DNA of 64,000 nt from Io17-Chloro-G2 sp963663135 (GCA_963663135.2 CAXXRM010000005.1:1984001-2048000), one strand, 5' to 3'. Shown: positions 1 to 8,509, numbered from the stretch's first letter. Program-made: numbers and translations. The notes: generated by a model not told the origin, from the sequence alone.

Positions 1-1115
1 GACGCTTCTTGCGAGTCGCCATCGTTGACAGTCCCAAATGGGTTGCCACCGGACAACCAGGTTGCGAAGTCGCGAAGTTCCACTTTGAACGGAAGTCGCA
101 ACGATGAGTCGAGATGAGTAGGATCCACGGCGCTGCGCTGCCCCCGGGCAAGAATACGCATCCGATGGACTTGGCAGATGTACTGCGCAATGGTTGACTT
201 ACCCTGCCCTGGCGCTCCCTCTAGGATCACCAGCGGCTCAGCCTGCTGGAAGTCACTGTCGAGCAAAAGGGATGCGGCGCCCAGCCAAGTTTCTTCGAGA
301 GGGAAGTAGCCACCAAAGCTGCTCTCACTCCCCAATGCGATTTCTAACCAGTGGCGGACTCTCAGTGAATTGTCGTCGCTTGATGCTGGGGTAGCTGCAC
401 GACGAAACGCTGCCGCGAGTTGGTGTGCTGATCTATGTCTTCTCTCCGCGGGGGTCCGCGGTACCATCGGAACATCGGTGAAGAGGTCCAAGATGTCGTT
501 CTCAAGTTCCGCCTGCTTGAACTTCACTTCGCGATCAGAGTTGAACTGATCGGAGAGGAATGCCGTTATCGCATTCCGACGACGGTCGCGAGCTTCACTC
601 GGACTCGCCTCGACCATAAGCCTGAGGAAGTCCGTCCCTGAGAACAGCGCGGGATAAACAAACTTCAGGTCCCACGCATCGTCCAAGCGCCGGTCGAGAT
701 CGTCCCGCCACCATGCTTGAGCCGGAATCGAGACGTGCTCATCGAGCAGAGCCTGAAGCTTGTCGATTGATCCAGTCTCGGGGTGCGCGGTCCCGGCGAC
801 ATTCGTGACCAGGACGAAACGCTTTGCGCCTTTTCCAATCTGCTTCCGAACTTTCGGCAGCTCGTCCTTCAGTGTTCTCAGTAGCCAGACCCGCGCCTCG
901 GACGGGTTGAGCTCACGTCTCGCGAACTTAACCTGAAAGAGGATGAACCCATTTGGGTCCGGTGCGGTTTCGAAGTGGCGAACTATGGCATCGCGACCTC
1001 CATCGGGTTGACCCACTGGAAAGCACTGGAGGTCTGGGAATGCCTTAAGGAGCAGGCTTTGACTCACCTGCTGGAAGCTCTCATCGTTGAGTTGTTCGTA
1101 CTGGTATGAAGTCAT
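1..1115 (-). CDS. Nuclease-NACHT (STAND-type) defence-like ATPase, N-terminal part, cut by window edge
   Basis: An uninterrupted minus-strand frame runs from ATG at 1115 to base 3 and leaves the window, so about 371 N-terminal residues are visible. Residues 33-63 carry a PD-(D/E)XK-like nuclease signature: P-D-G-G-R-D at 37-42, then F-Q-V-K at 60-63 after a hydrophobic strand, as in Mrr/restriction-endonuclease folds. Residues 295-308 read LVILEGAPGQGKST, a Walker A P-loop preceded by a hydrophobic strand. About 50 residues later comes an LPFKVELRDFA segment typical of NACHT/STAND ATPases. In known antiphage STAND proteins (for example Avs) an N-terminal nuclease is switched on by target binding to C-terminal repeats. 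The C-terminal sensor is not in the window. It sits beside an IS copy. The domain calls come from motifs; a defence role is inference. Confidence 0.72.
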   Translation of the reverse strand, partial: MTSYQYEQLNDESFQQVSQSLLLKAFPDLQCFPVGQPDGGRDAIVRHFETAPDPNGFILFQVKFARRELNPSEARVWLLRTLKDELPKVRKQIGKGAKRFVLVTNVAGTAHPETGSIDKLQALLDEHVSIPAQAWWRDDLDRRLDDAWDLKFVYPALFSGTDFLRLMVEASPSEARDRRRNAITAFLSDQFNSDREVKFKQAELENDILDLFTDVPMVPRTPAERRHRSAHQLAAAFRRAATPASSDDNSLRVRHWLEIALGSESSFGGYFPLEETWLGAASLLLDSDFQQAEPLVILEGAPGQGKSTIAQYICQVHRMRILARGQRSAVDPTHLDSSLRLPFKVELRDFATWLSGGNPFGTVNDGDSQEA

Positions 1116-1275
1116 CGCTCTTCAGCCTGCGCACACGAGGGTGGCTAACGGGTCGTGTCTTCCCATCCTACCACAATGACAGATTTCGTCTTTCTTGCCA
1201 TCTGTCGCGCGATGGCCGTAATTTGTGGCTCCTGCGGCACCTACGCTTCGGTTCGCGCTTGCCGGCCGAGCCGAC

Positions 1276-2998
1276 TGAACAACGACAATTAACTTTGCCG
1301 GCGTATTGCCTCACCAGAAAATGTTACCGAAATTCTAGCCTTTATTTCCCACCCCAACCAGGACCAAATCCACCTTCTCGCTCGGTTCCGATGCAGGTTC
1401 ATCGGACGCTGGATAGAGCAGTCCCTTGGCCATGACGCCACGCCAGTCCTTCACCCTGCGCTGCAGCGTTCGCAGTTGAGCATCTTCGAACCGGCCCGGA
1501 TAGGCCTCGCGTAATTTTCCCAGCAGATCCTTGGCGTTGGTGTCGGGATCTTTTTGAAGCCACAACAGCACGTGGCGCCACACGCCTTCGAAGGGGTCCT
1601 TCCGGGTACGCCAGTGGCGAGTCGAGCGCACTTGGGCCCTGTTGGTAGGTCGGGCTTCCCCCTGTTGCCACAGGTTGGGCAGGGGGGCCAGGAACCGGTC
1701 AATGCTCTCACCATGAGGAATCCCCTGGGACTGAGGTGAGGACATCGCTGCCATCGCCGACTGTGCCTCCCGTAGGGAACGCAACAGCGCCACCGGATCC
1801 AGTCCAGCCCGGTATTCGCGCAGCTCGTTCTTCACTACGACGCTGGTCTCATCATGCTGCATGAGTCGGTCGCAAGGCGTGGCTGGCGGGCTGTAGCGCT
1901 TGCTGACCCTGGCCCCGTCCCGGATCTTCTCCAGCAGCTTGAAAGAGGGTTGGAAGTAGTTCACGTGCAACCTTACCGCCTGGTACAGGTGGACCATCGT
2001 CTGTCCCGCAATCCGGCCCGAGTAGCGGTCATAGCCGGCGAACCGGCGGACTAGGGAACCGTTCTTCTGCTCGATCCATGCCTGGTCGTTCTTGCGGTAA
2101 GCCATGGAGCGGGTGAACTCGATTCCCCGGTCGGCACAGTACTTGATCAGGGTCTGGTTGATAAAGACGCTGTCGTTGTCCGAATCGATCCCGAGGACCG
2201 GGAAAGGCAGCTGCTTGGCGATGGCCTCCAGGCCCTCGATCACCAGGCCCTCGATCACCAGGGACTGCTCCCTGGCCGGCAGGGGAACTGCCTCCGTTCA
2301 GCCCGTGCAGATGTCGGTTGCCACCAGGCTGTGGATAAAGGAACCCGATAGAGTCCCGCCGCAGTGGGCTACCAGGTCGATTTCCAGAAAGCCGGGCGGC
2401 GGCCAATTCCAGTCGTTGTAGGTGCGCACCGGGACCTGGCTCCCCATGTATGGCCTTCTCTTTCGCCTCCGCCGACTGCCTGCGGTGGGCCTGATGGGTT
2501 TGAGCAGCCGGTCCAGGGTTGCTGCACTGTCGGCGAGGAGATATTCCCTCACAAGGGGATCGAGACTGAGATGCCCATGCCGCTCCATGAAGTCCACGAG
2601 GTTGGGCAGCGCCGCCTTGAGTCGTTTGCCGCAGATGCGGTCGGAAGCCTCCCGGACCACGATGAGCGCTTCGCGTACGGCCTCGTCGTAGATGCGCCTT
2701 CCCACGACCTGCTTGCCTTGATTGTCGGCAGTCTCACTCAGCAACCTGATGCCGTGCTTGCGATAGTAGCCGGTTATCGCGGTGAATTCGTCGAGAATCC
2801 TCCCTTTGTCCTTCTTGGAAGATTGCCGGTATCTGTCCCGGATCGTTGCCACAAGTTCCTGCTTCGCCATCTTGCTGACGCCTCCCCCCTTGTGGCCGCC
2901 TCCCGAGTTTTCGGCAACATGTTAATTGAGGCAACCACTTTCGTAGAGTAACGATTTGGGTGAAGCAATGCGCCGGCAAAGGTAGTTGGCGCTAAACA
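1276..2998 (-). mobile_element. Insertion sequence copy 1 (1723 bp) with terminal inverted repeats
   Basis: The ends were found by comparing this copy with the second at 5721-7427. The left end begins TGAACAACG and contains CTTTGCCGGCGTATTGCCTC. The right end, read inward, begins TGTTTAGCGCC and contains CTTTGCCGGCGCATTGCTTC. The imperfect terminal inverted repeats extend about 45 bp, with a nearly identical 20-bp core. No convincing target duplication is seen. The only gene inside is a minus-strand DDE transposase, now a pseudogene. Boundaries may be off by a few bases. Confidence 0.82.
1335..2870 (-). pseudogene. Integrase-fold (rve) DDE transposase, stopped by one in-frame TGA
   Basis: The frame reads from ATG 2870 to the stop at 1335 (512 codons), broken only by TGA at 2300-2298, where the sense codon was almost certainly TGG (context D-I-C-T-G-stop-T-E-A-V). 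Both halves are in the same frame. The catalytic triad is visible: Asp in FLEIDLVAHCGG, Asp in GIDSDND, and Glu in WIEQKN with 35 residues between the second Asp and the Glu, the D-35-E spacing of integrase-type transposases. The C-terminus has the LRTLQRRVKDWR helix common in this group. A 15-bp exact tandem duplication at 2230-2259 (in frame, adds five residues) is a second change. Decay looks recent because nothing else is broken. The exact IS family was not assigned. Confidence 0.85.
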
Positions 2999-3207
2999 CC
3001 AGTTCCCGCGCCGGGAGGAGCAGGATGGGAGCACTGCCATTTTCGGGGCAGCGGCCGGCAAAAGGGGCAAACAGTTTCCCTGGACCAGGCAGGCCCCCGA
3101 CGACTCCGCCACCTGGAGGAGGTCCAAACCTCCCGCACCGAAACCAAAAGAACGCACTATAGCCCGACGTCTCCAGCCCAAACCCCGCCACGATGGCCCA
3201 TCTTCTC

Positions 3208-3386
3208 GGGTTTGTTGAAAAAGTAGGCTCCGGTGAACGCCGGAGAGAAACGGTTCTTCAACTTCGTCGAAGGGCGAGAGGCAATTTTGACCAATGGCAG
3301 CTGTGTACGGAGGTTGAAGCCATAAGGACGATATTCGTCTGGCGACCCTGGACGCCAGACCTCGGCTAGACTTTTTCAACAGGCCC
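3208..3386. mobile_element. MITE-like element with TGTTGAAAAAGT-type inverted ends
   Basis: The left end reads GGGTTTGTTGAAAAAGTAG (3208-3226). The right end, reverse-complemented, reads GGGCCTGTTGAAAAAGTC (3369-3386). The 179-bp interior has no coding frame. TGTTGAAAAAG termini are common on several IS groups, so this is probably a non-autonomous derivative. GGCCCATC occurs on both sides (3195-3202 and 3382-3389) and could be a target duplication, but the fit to the repeat ends is poor. It lies at the 3' end of the small frame 3387-3583. Confidence 0.6.
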
Positions 3387-3583
3387 ATCCCACCGCCATT
3401 GACAGATGCGTTCTGGAAAAACTCCGCCTGGCGGAGACCCAGGGCCACGCCACCGATGCGGTCCACAATCTCGCAGTGCTGCATATCCTGCCGGCCGCCC
3501 GTGGAGTCGTTCGCCCGAAGCCGGTCCTCAATGGCCCGGGCGAAGACCCTCACCTCCCGCCGGCAGTACCGGTCGCCGGTCAC
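3387..3583 (-). pseudogene. Small unknown protein, 3' end lost at the MITE
   Basis: A GTG at 3583 overlaps the TGA stop of the preceding minus-strand gene in a GTGA arrangement, which suggests translational coupling. About 66 codons follow (VTGDRYCRREVRVFARAIED...), rich in Arg, Glu and Ala with an amphipathic helix near residues 8-22. The frame then runs into the inverted repeat of the MITE-like element at 3386. I do not recognise the family. The original C-terminus cannot be reconstructed with confidence. Confidence 0.4.
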
Positions 3584-3840
3584 TCCTTCGTCTGCTCCAC
3601 CGACTCTCCACAAGCGCAATCACCCGGGACATCGCCCAACGGTCGGGTAGCAAAGTTGATCCCCCTCGCGAGTTTGACAACCCGGCGAGAGACATCCTCA
3701 TATGTCAGGTTCCCTTTGCGCCCGGCTTCGGGGGAAATCTCTCCTTCGAGACCGAACGTTTTCATGTTTGCCCCGACAATCTCCGCCGCCGCCTGAATGC
3801 AGAACGCCCAGTGAAAGACTTGCAACTCGTGTAGATACAT
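3580..3840 (-). CDS. Small hypothetical protein, 86 aa
   Basis: ATG at 3840 is preceded by a strong AGGAGAGAG ribosome-binding site eight or so bases upstream, which decides this start over longer frames. The 86-residue product begins MYLHELQVFHWAF and contains a basic stretch (RRVVKLARGINFATRP) near the C-terminus. Its stop overlaps the GTG of the next frame. No domain is recognised. Its place in a relic island with an AlpA-like regulator suggests a phage or satellite gene. It appears intact. Confidence 0.5.
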   Translation of the reverse strand: MYLHELQVFHWAFCIQAAAEIVGANMKTFGLEGEISPEAGRKGNLTYEDVSRRVVKLARGINFATRPLGDVPGDCACGESVEQTKE

Positions 3841-4000
3841 GTCCTCTCTCTCCTTTTTGGCCGGCCCGGCCATTCTTTCGTTCCCAGGGAGCCACACGCT
3901 CCCACTCCAGCAGGTCAAATCCCCTTACCTCGATTGGACACTTCAACTCCTAGCTCCCCTGTTGACTCCGCCGGAGGAGCGGCCCATCATTCCCAGTTCC

Positions 4001-4111
4001 TTAACCGGGCATTACCCGCACGTTGAACTCCTCCGGCCCCGTCCGCACCACCATGGCTATGCCCCAGTCACAGACCCTTGTGGCGAACACGTCCACCCCA
4101 ATTTCCGTGGC
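4001..4111 (-). pseudogene. Remnant resembling a phage-type polymerase-beta-like nucleotidyltransferase
   Basis: After an in-frame stop, about 37 codons stay open to a TAA at 4001-4003. They contain VDVFATRVCDWG followed by VVRTGPEEFNVRV. A Trp-Gly then hydrophobic strand then RTGP-x-EF pattern is what I recall from polymerase-beta-like nucleotidyltransferases of prophages. The N-terminal catalytic GS...DxD part is not present upstream in this frame, so if the assignment is right only a fragment survives. The assignment rests on recalled motif similarity only. Confidence 0.32.
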
Positions 4112-4182
4112 GGGATGAAACGAGCCTATTCAAAGGGCCGGCCAATCCAGTAGCGGATAAGACGACGTGCTCCCTAGGTTGG

Positions 4183-4398
4183 TCAGGATTCTTTTTGAAG
4201 CCCTTCGTCATCCACTATGGGACGCGCCTTAATCCACTCGTACACGTCCCCCGCACGGAACGCCACCGCCCGGGTACCCGTTCTACGACGCGGTATGAAA
4301 CGTCCCTCTTTGATCAACTTATAGACGGTGGACCTACGCAATCCGACCAGACGCAGCACCTCCGGTAGGCGGATCAGACGTTCGTCTTCGAAATCCAT
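4183..4398 (-). CDS. AlpA-family / excisionase-like HTH regulator, 71 aa
   Basis: ATG at 4398 follows a clear AAGGAG site. Residues 8-35 (RLPEVLRLVGLRRSTVYKLI) form the winged-helix MerR/AlpA-type DNA-binding motif, followed by the typical EGRFIPRR wing and a C-terminal AFRAGDVYEWI helix. AlpA/excisionase proteins are phage or satellite regulators that direct excision or activate integrase genes. Length is normal for the family. No integrase is seen nearby, so the rest of the element has probably been lost. The gene looks intact. Confidence 0.82.
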   Translation of the reverse strand: MDFEDERLIRLPEVLRLVGLRRSTVYKLIKEGRFIPRRRTGTRAVAFRAGDVYEWIKARPIVDDEGLQKES

Positions 4399-4514
4399 AA
4401 CGATCTCCTTGGTGGGTCCGCCACAGCCGACGGTATCTCGGCCTAGTCAGGGCGGCCCTTGTTAATCCCCTTATTCCAGTATGGACCGCGGGCGCCATCA
4501 TAAGTTTTACGTTT

Positions 4515-4534
4515 TGGACGTTCCGTAACGTCCA
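4515..4534. promoter_or_regulatory. Perfect hairpin/operator-like inverted repeat
   Basis: TGGACGTT and AACGTCCA are separated by CCGT, an 8-bp perfect stem with a 4-base loop. It lies between two divergent genes, the AlpA-like regulator and the zinc-ribbon transposase, about 100 bp from each start, which suits an operator. No U-run follows, so a terminator is unlikely. Confidence 0.4.
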
Positions 4535-4633
4535 GCGCGTTCCCGTGGAGTCCGGCTTTAGGTTCGTCTCCCGTTCAAATCGCCTTGAGATGCTCTTCTT
4601 GCCATATTTTGCAGGATATTTTAGGATGAAATA

Positions 4634-5644
4634 ATGAATATTATTGAGAGTAGTAACAAGAATTTGCAGGACATTGCCGGGGAGTTAGTCGTGAATGCCA
4701 AGCGAATGAGCTGCCCTTACTGTGAGGGATCCCGGACCAATTTAAATGGCAAACGGAATGATAGGCAGATCTACCTGTGCAGAGACTGCGGAAAGCAATG
4801 GAGGGAGGGAGGGGCAATGGGGGGACGCAGTTTCCCGCCGGACCAGATCGGGGCCGCCATCCAGATGTTTTACACCGGCTTGTCCCCCGGGAAGGCGGCC
4901 GAGGCCCTAACAGACCAATTTGGTATCAAGGACGCACACGTCACGCCGGAGACTATCCGCAACTGGGTGGACAGGTACACCGATGCCGCGATAAGACTGG
5001 CCCGGCATTTAACAACGCCCGGCGGGGGAAAGTGGTGGATTTTCATACAATCCACTGTTATCCCCCCACGGCATTGGCTGATGGCGTTGGATGACAGAAC
5101 CGGGTACATCTGTGCGAATCACGTTAGTAAGATCGGGGAGGATGACCGGGGAGAGGAGGCATCCCTTGACGCCTTGAGTTACGCTACCAAGCCAATTAAA
5201 GAGCTAGTGCTCTTGATTATGCGGGAGGAGTTGGACTGGAGATCTACTATCGGTTCGGGAGTGGTTCCCGATCGCCGTAGTGAGGCCAAATGGATCGACG
5301 ATGCGTGGGATTGGCACATCTCAAACACAAATAATTTCCCTCCTGGATTTACTGTACCCAAAATCTTCCGCGAATACCATGCCGCCTGCGCTCGGTTCGA
5401 GAGGAAAGATGACAATGGCGGAGTTCAGAGACATCTCGCCGGATGGGTGATTACCCGCAACTTGTTCACCAAACAGCGGGAATTGGGCGGGCGAACACCT
5501 GGGCAGAAGGCAAGAATAAAGTCGCCAATCGCCTCCTGGGCTGATGTCGTGAGACTGGAGGCTCGGGCATCTCTGCCCGCGGTTGGTCCAAAGGCCGCTG
5601 TGACCACGCGTCCTCCGTCCAATGACCCCCGGGAGCGAAGGTGA
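4634..5644 (+). CDS. Zinc-ribbon DDE transposase-like protein, probably inactive
   Basis: 336 residues. The N-terminus has a four-Cys zinc ribbon (CPYC at about 27-30, CRDC at 49-52 in YLCRDCGKQWR), as in InsA-like and related transposases. An HTH-like region follows, then IRNWVDRYTDAAIRLA. Where related enzymes carry the first catalytic Asp (usually a W-x-x-D-E-T pattern) this protein has WWIFIQSTV, so the acid appears missing, although the next strand (WLMALDDRTGY) is conserved. The C-terminal 30 residues are Pro/Arg-rich and unlike the family. Flanking inverted repeats were not found. It is either a decaying transposase or a repurposed copy. Its start is the first ATG; the upstream region is AT-rich. 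Confidence 0.6.
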   Translation: MNIIESSNKNLQDIAGELVVNAKRMSCPYCEGSRTNLNGKRNDRQIYLCRDCGKQWREGGAMGGRSFPPDQIGAAIQMFYTGLSPGKAAEALTDQFGIKDAHVTPETIRNWVDRYTDAAIRLARHLTTPGGGKWWIFIQSTVIPPRHWLMALDDRTGYICANHVSKIGEDDRGEEASLDALSYATKPIKELVLLIMREELDWRSTIGSGVVPDRRSEAKWIDDAWDWHISNTNNFPPGFTVPKIFREYHAACARFERKDDNGGVQRHLAGWVITRNLFTKQRELGGRTPGQKARIKSPIASWADVVRLEARASLPAVGPKAAVTTRPPSNDPRERR

Positions 5645-5720
5645 TTGCAGTTCCCAAGGGTAGTTCGGTCAACCAACTTGAACTGAGTCAAAATTACAAG
5701 CTGGAATCGAACCACCCAGT

Positions 5721-7427
5721 TGGTCAACGACAATGAACTTTGCCGGACTATTGCCTCACCAGAGGATGTTGCCGGAATATTACCTTTTGGTTTCTGCTCC
5801 AACCGGCGCAAGTTGAGGCGTGCCATGCAGGTCATGAACGGGTTGGTCCAGGACGGCGTACACCAACCTTTGGGCCATGACGCCCCGCCAATCCCTCACC
5901 CTGTGTTGCAGCGATCTCAGGTTGGCATCGCCGGATAGACGGAGATGAAGGCTGCTCAGCGGTCCCAGCAACACCTTGGCCGTGGTGTCCAGATCATCCT
6001 CCGGCCACCCCAGGACGTCGCAACATTCTTCTTCGAAAGGATCCTTGCGGGTTCGCCAGTGGCGGGATTTCCTGACACAGCCCGCATGGGTGGGCCGCGC
6101 CCCTTCCTCTTGCCACAAGCCGGGAAGCCGGGCCGGGAACCGGTCCAGGTTTTCACGCTGAAGGGTTCCCTCCTATCCAGGTGATGATACCGCCACCAGG
6201 GCCGACTGGGCTTCCCTGATGATGTGCAACAGCGCCACCGGTTACAGTTCGGTGCCGTGCTGCCCCAGACCATCCCTCACCTCGTCTCCCACCGAGTCAC
6301 CCGCGGCTACCGGTCACAGGGCGTGCCCGGCGAACTGTATTGCTTGACGACCCTGGTTCCATTCCGAGTCTCCACCAACAGCTTGAAAGAAGGCTGGACG
6401 TAGTTCACCTACGTCCACACCGCCCGGTAAAGGTGGACCATCGTCCGTCCAGGCATCTGGCCGGAGTAGCGGTCACTTCCCACAAAGCGGCGCGCCAGAA
6501 TACCGTTGTTTTCCTCCGTCCAGGCTAGGTCGTTCTTGTGGTAGGCCCGGGACGGGTGAACTCGATGCCTAGTCCCGCACACCACCGTATCAGCGTCTCG
6601 TTGATGGAGGCTCTGTCGTTGTCCGAGTCGATGCCCCTTATGGGAAGGGGCAGCTGCCGCCCAATGGCTTCCAGACCCTCGACCATCAGGGATTGTTCCC
6701 AGGGCAGAAGGGTAACGGCCTCGGTCCAGCCGGTGCACCGTCGGTGGCCACCAGACTGTGGATGAAGGAGCCAACCAAGGCCCGCCACAGTGGGCTACCA
6801 AGTCGATTTCCAGGAAACCCGATGGGGGGCGGTCCCATTCGTCGTAAATGGGAACTGGAACTTCGCGCCCCACGGAGTGTCTCCGTCCTCGCCGTCGCCG
6901 GGTGCCCGCGGTCGCCCTAACGGGCTTCAGCAACCGGACCAGGGTGGAGGCACTGGCGGAAAACAGACGGTCGCGCACGTCGTGGTGGAGCTTCAGGCGC
7001 CTGTGGTGCTCCATGGATTCCATCAGATTGGACAGCGTCTTCCAACGATTGCCGCAGATGCGGTCGGCGGTCTCCCAGTCCACGATCACCGCTTCCCGGA
7101 CGGCCTCATCGTAGAGGCGCCGGCCTATCAATGGAGCAGTTCTGCCGATTTCCCGAGACGCTTGCTCCAGTGGACAAATGCCATGCCTGCGGTAATTGCC
7201 GGTGACCGGGATAAACTCGGTTGGGATCCCGCCTTGACCCTTCTTGGATGCCTGTTGGTGTCTGTCCCGGATCGATACCAGGAGTTCCTGTTACTTCATC
7301 CTGGTGATTCCTCCACCCACGTGGTTGCCTCCCGTCTTTTCGTTAACACGTTAATTGAGGCAACCACTTTCGTAGAGTAACGGTTTGGGTGAAGCAATGC
7401 GCCGGCAAAAGTGGTTGACGCTGAACA
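5721..7427 (-). mobile_element. Insertion sequence copy 2 (1707 bp), same family as copy 1
   Basis: The right end read inward is TGTTCAGCGTCAACCAC then TTTTGCCGGCG. The left end is TGGTCAACGACAATGAA then CTTTGCCGG. Eleven of the first 17 positions match as inverted repeats. The right 70 bp, including GAGGCAACCACTTTCGTAG, is nearly identical to the same end of copy 1. Internal sequence has diverged further. No clear target duplication is seen. It lies 76 bp after the zinc-ribbon transposase gene. Confidence 0.8.
5780..7299 (-). pseudogene. Integrase-fold transposase, multiply disrupted
   Basis: This is the homologue of the copy 1 transposase. The ATG at 7299 is followed at codon 3 by TAA (7293-7291). 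The frame then continues in register (QELLVSIRDRHQQ, LYDEAVREAVIV, FLEIDLVAHCGG), breaks by frameshift near 6780, and resumes in other frames (GIDSDNDRASINETL at about 6620, then the WRTRKDPFEE and SLQHRVRDWRG C-terminal pieces). At least three frame changes plus a nonsense codon make it clearly dead, and older than copy 1. The first two catalytic acids can still be read in pieces. Confidence 0.85.
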
Positions 7428-7798
7428 GCCGGTGGACTGCCCGGACATCGTCCTGGGGATCGTGTTACTATTGGAAACGTCCACTTTGACTTTCGCGGGC
7501 CGGGACGCCGGCGGAGGCCAGAATTGCCCTTCACGGAGTCTTCGTCGAGAGGGTGGCCGGCATATCCAGCCCGGTGTGTGGAGCCGTCCCAAATCGTCCG
7601 GTAAGTTCCGGTTGCCTGTGTGGGAAAACATGTGGGAAAATCGAGGAAGAGAAAGAAAATTCCCCAGTTTTAAATAAGGAATTAAAGTAATAATACCCCC
7701 ACTCCCTCCGCCATTCGGGGCATTGCTCAGGTTTACGGTCACTCCAAGATACGGGGGTTCCCCGTGCCACATATCGCCGCCGGGAACAATTGCTATCC
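7428..7798. other. Intergenic, no gene seen
   Basis: 371 bp between IS copy 2 and the next gene. The middle is A-rich on the plus strand (about 7620-7695, GGGAAAACATGTGGGAAAAT and onward), unlike the surroundings. No RNA gene, terminator or convincing promoter was found. Open frames on the minus strand here show no recognisable protein. Confidence 0.5.
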
Positions 7799-8509
7799 AT
7801 GGCACAAGAGCTAGGGCGCATTTCGAGACCAACCGCCGACCAGTACAAAGGCAGGCGCAAGCTATTGTTGGCGCCCCTGGTGTATGGACCTACGTCGCAG
7901 GACGAAGCCGGCGCAGCCGCGCTTCAGAACTATTGGGACCAGATGCAGGAGCAGGTTGCTGCTCTCCAGTCTGCCTTGGGAGGACTCGACCGCATATACC
8001 ACGAAAGCCTGGTCGAAGGCGGTCCGGTAGGACTAGAGCAGCTGAAGGGTGTGGACCAGCGCAGCCACAACTTCATCCAAGCCAAGTGTGAGGCCGGCAC
8101 ATCCCTCGAAGCAACAGAAAGCGCCGATTTGTTGCTGGAAACCCTGGACTTGCAACGGTGCATGATGATTCCTCTGGCCAGTGAAAAGGTGGCGTTGCAA
8201 CTCCGAGAATGGTTCACAGCCAGCAATTCGGAGCGGTACCGGTATATTGCCCAGCAGATCGACCAAACCCTGGGGGAAGGGGAAACAGGAGTGCTGTTAA
8301 TCAGCGAGCGGCACCAGGTCCAATTTCCCACTGATATCGAAGTCTTTTACGTATCTCCGCCCGCGTTGGACGATTACCGGCGATGGCTCCAAAATTGGCT
8401 GGACCAACAGCAAAGAGCCTTGGCCCGAGAACAGGCTGCCACCGGTTCGTCAGATGAACCCGTCGGTCCTGGTGAACCGGACGATCAGGAATCTCCCACC
8501 AGCCCATAG
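7799..8509 (+). CDS. Acidic hypothetical protein with an eRF1/Vms1-like segment
   Basis: 236 residues from ATG 7799; a TTG three codons earlier is possible. The first half is helical and acidic (YWDQMQEQVAALQSALGGLDR). Residues 150-195 read LGEGETGVLLISERHQV then FPTDIEVFYVSPPALD, the strand pattern found in the eRF1-like (VLRF1) domain of ribosome-rescue proteins, ending in a WLQNWLDQQQ helix. The C-terminal 30 residues are a Pro/Glu/Ser-rich tail. No GGQ catalytic motif is present, so peptidyl-tRNA hydrolysis is not implied. It stands alone after the IS zone. The relation to eRF1-like domains is from motif memory; otherwise the function is unknown. Confidence 0.7.
   Translation: MAQELGRISRPTADQYKGRRKLLLAPLVYGPTSQDEAGAAALQNYWDQMQEQVAALQSALGGLDRIYHESLVEGGPVGLEQLKGVDQRSHNFIQAKCEAGTSLEATESADLLLETLDLQRCMMIPLASEKVALQLREWFTASNSERYRYIAQQIDQTLGEGETGVLLISERHQVQFPTDIEVFYVSPPALDDYRRWLQNWLDQQQRALAREQAATGSSDEPVGPGEPDDQESPTSP

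Larger units (their letters stand above)
2999..4182. other. Relic accessory island between IS copy 1 and an AlpA-like gene
   Basis: About 1.2 kb with no full-length recognisable gene. It holds small minus-strand reading frames with good coding character (3580-3840, 3387-3583 and a remnant ending at 4001) and a MITE-like element at 3208-3386. Long open frames on both strands across the GC-rich parts show no recognisable domains and are treated as chance. The mix with the AlpA-type gene just upstream suggests the debris of an integrated phage or satellite. Confidence 0.55.

Noticed and set aside
2298..2300. In-frame TGA in the transposase as a possible selenocysteine codon
   Set aside because: Context is D-I-C-T-G-stop-T-E-A-V where Trp (TGG) is expected and found in the related copy; no SECIS-like hairpin follows. 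A nonsense mutation is simpler.
2774..3619. 281-codon minus-strand frame across the MITE and IS end
   Set aside because: It crosses the IS terminus and the MITE-like element and has no domain; only the short segment at 3387-3583 looks genuine.
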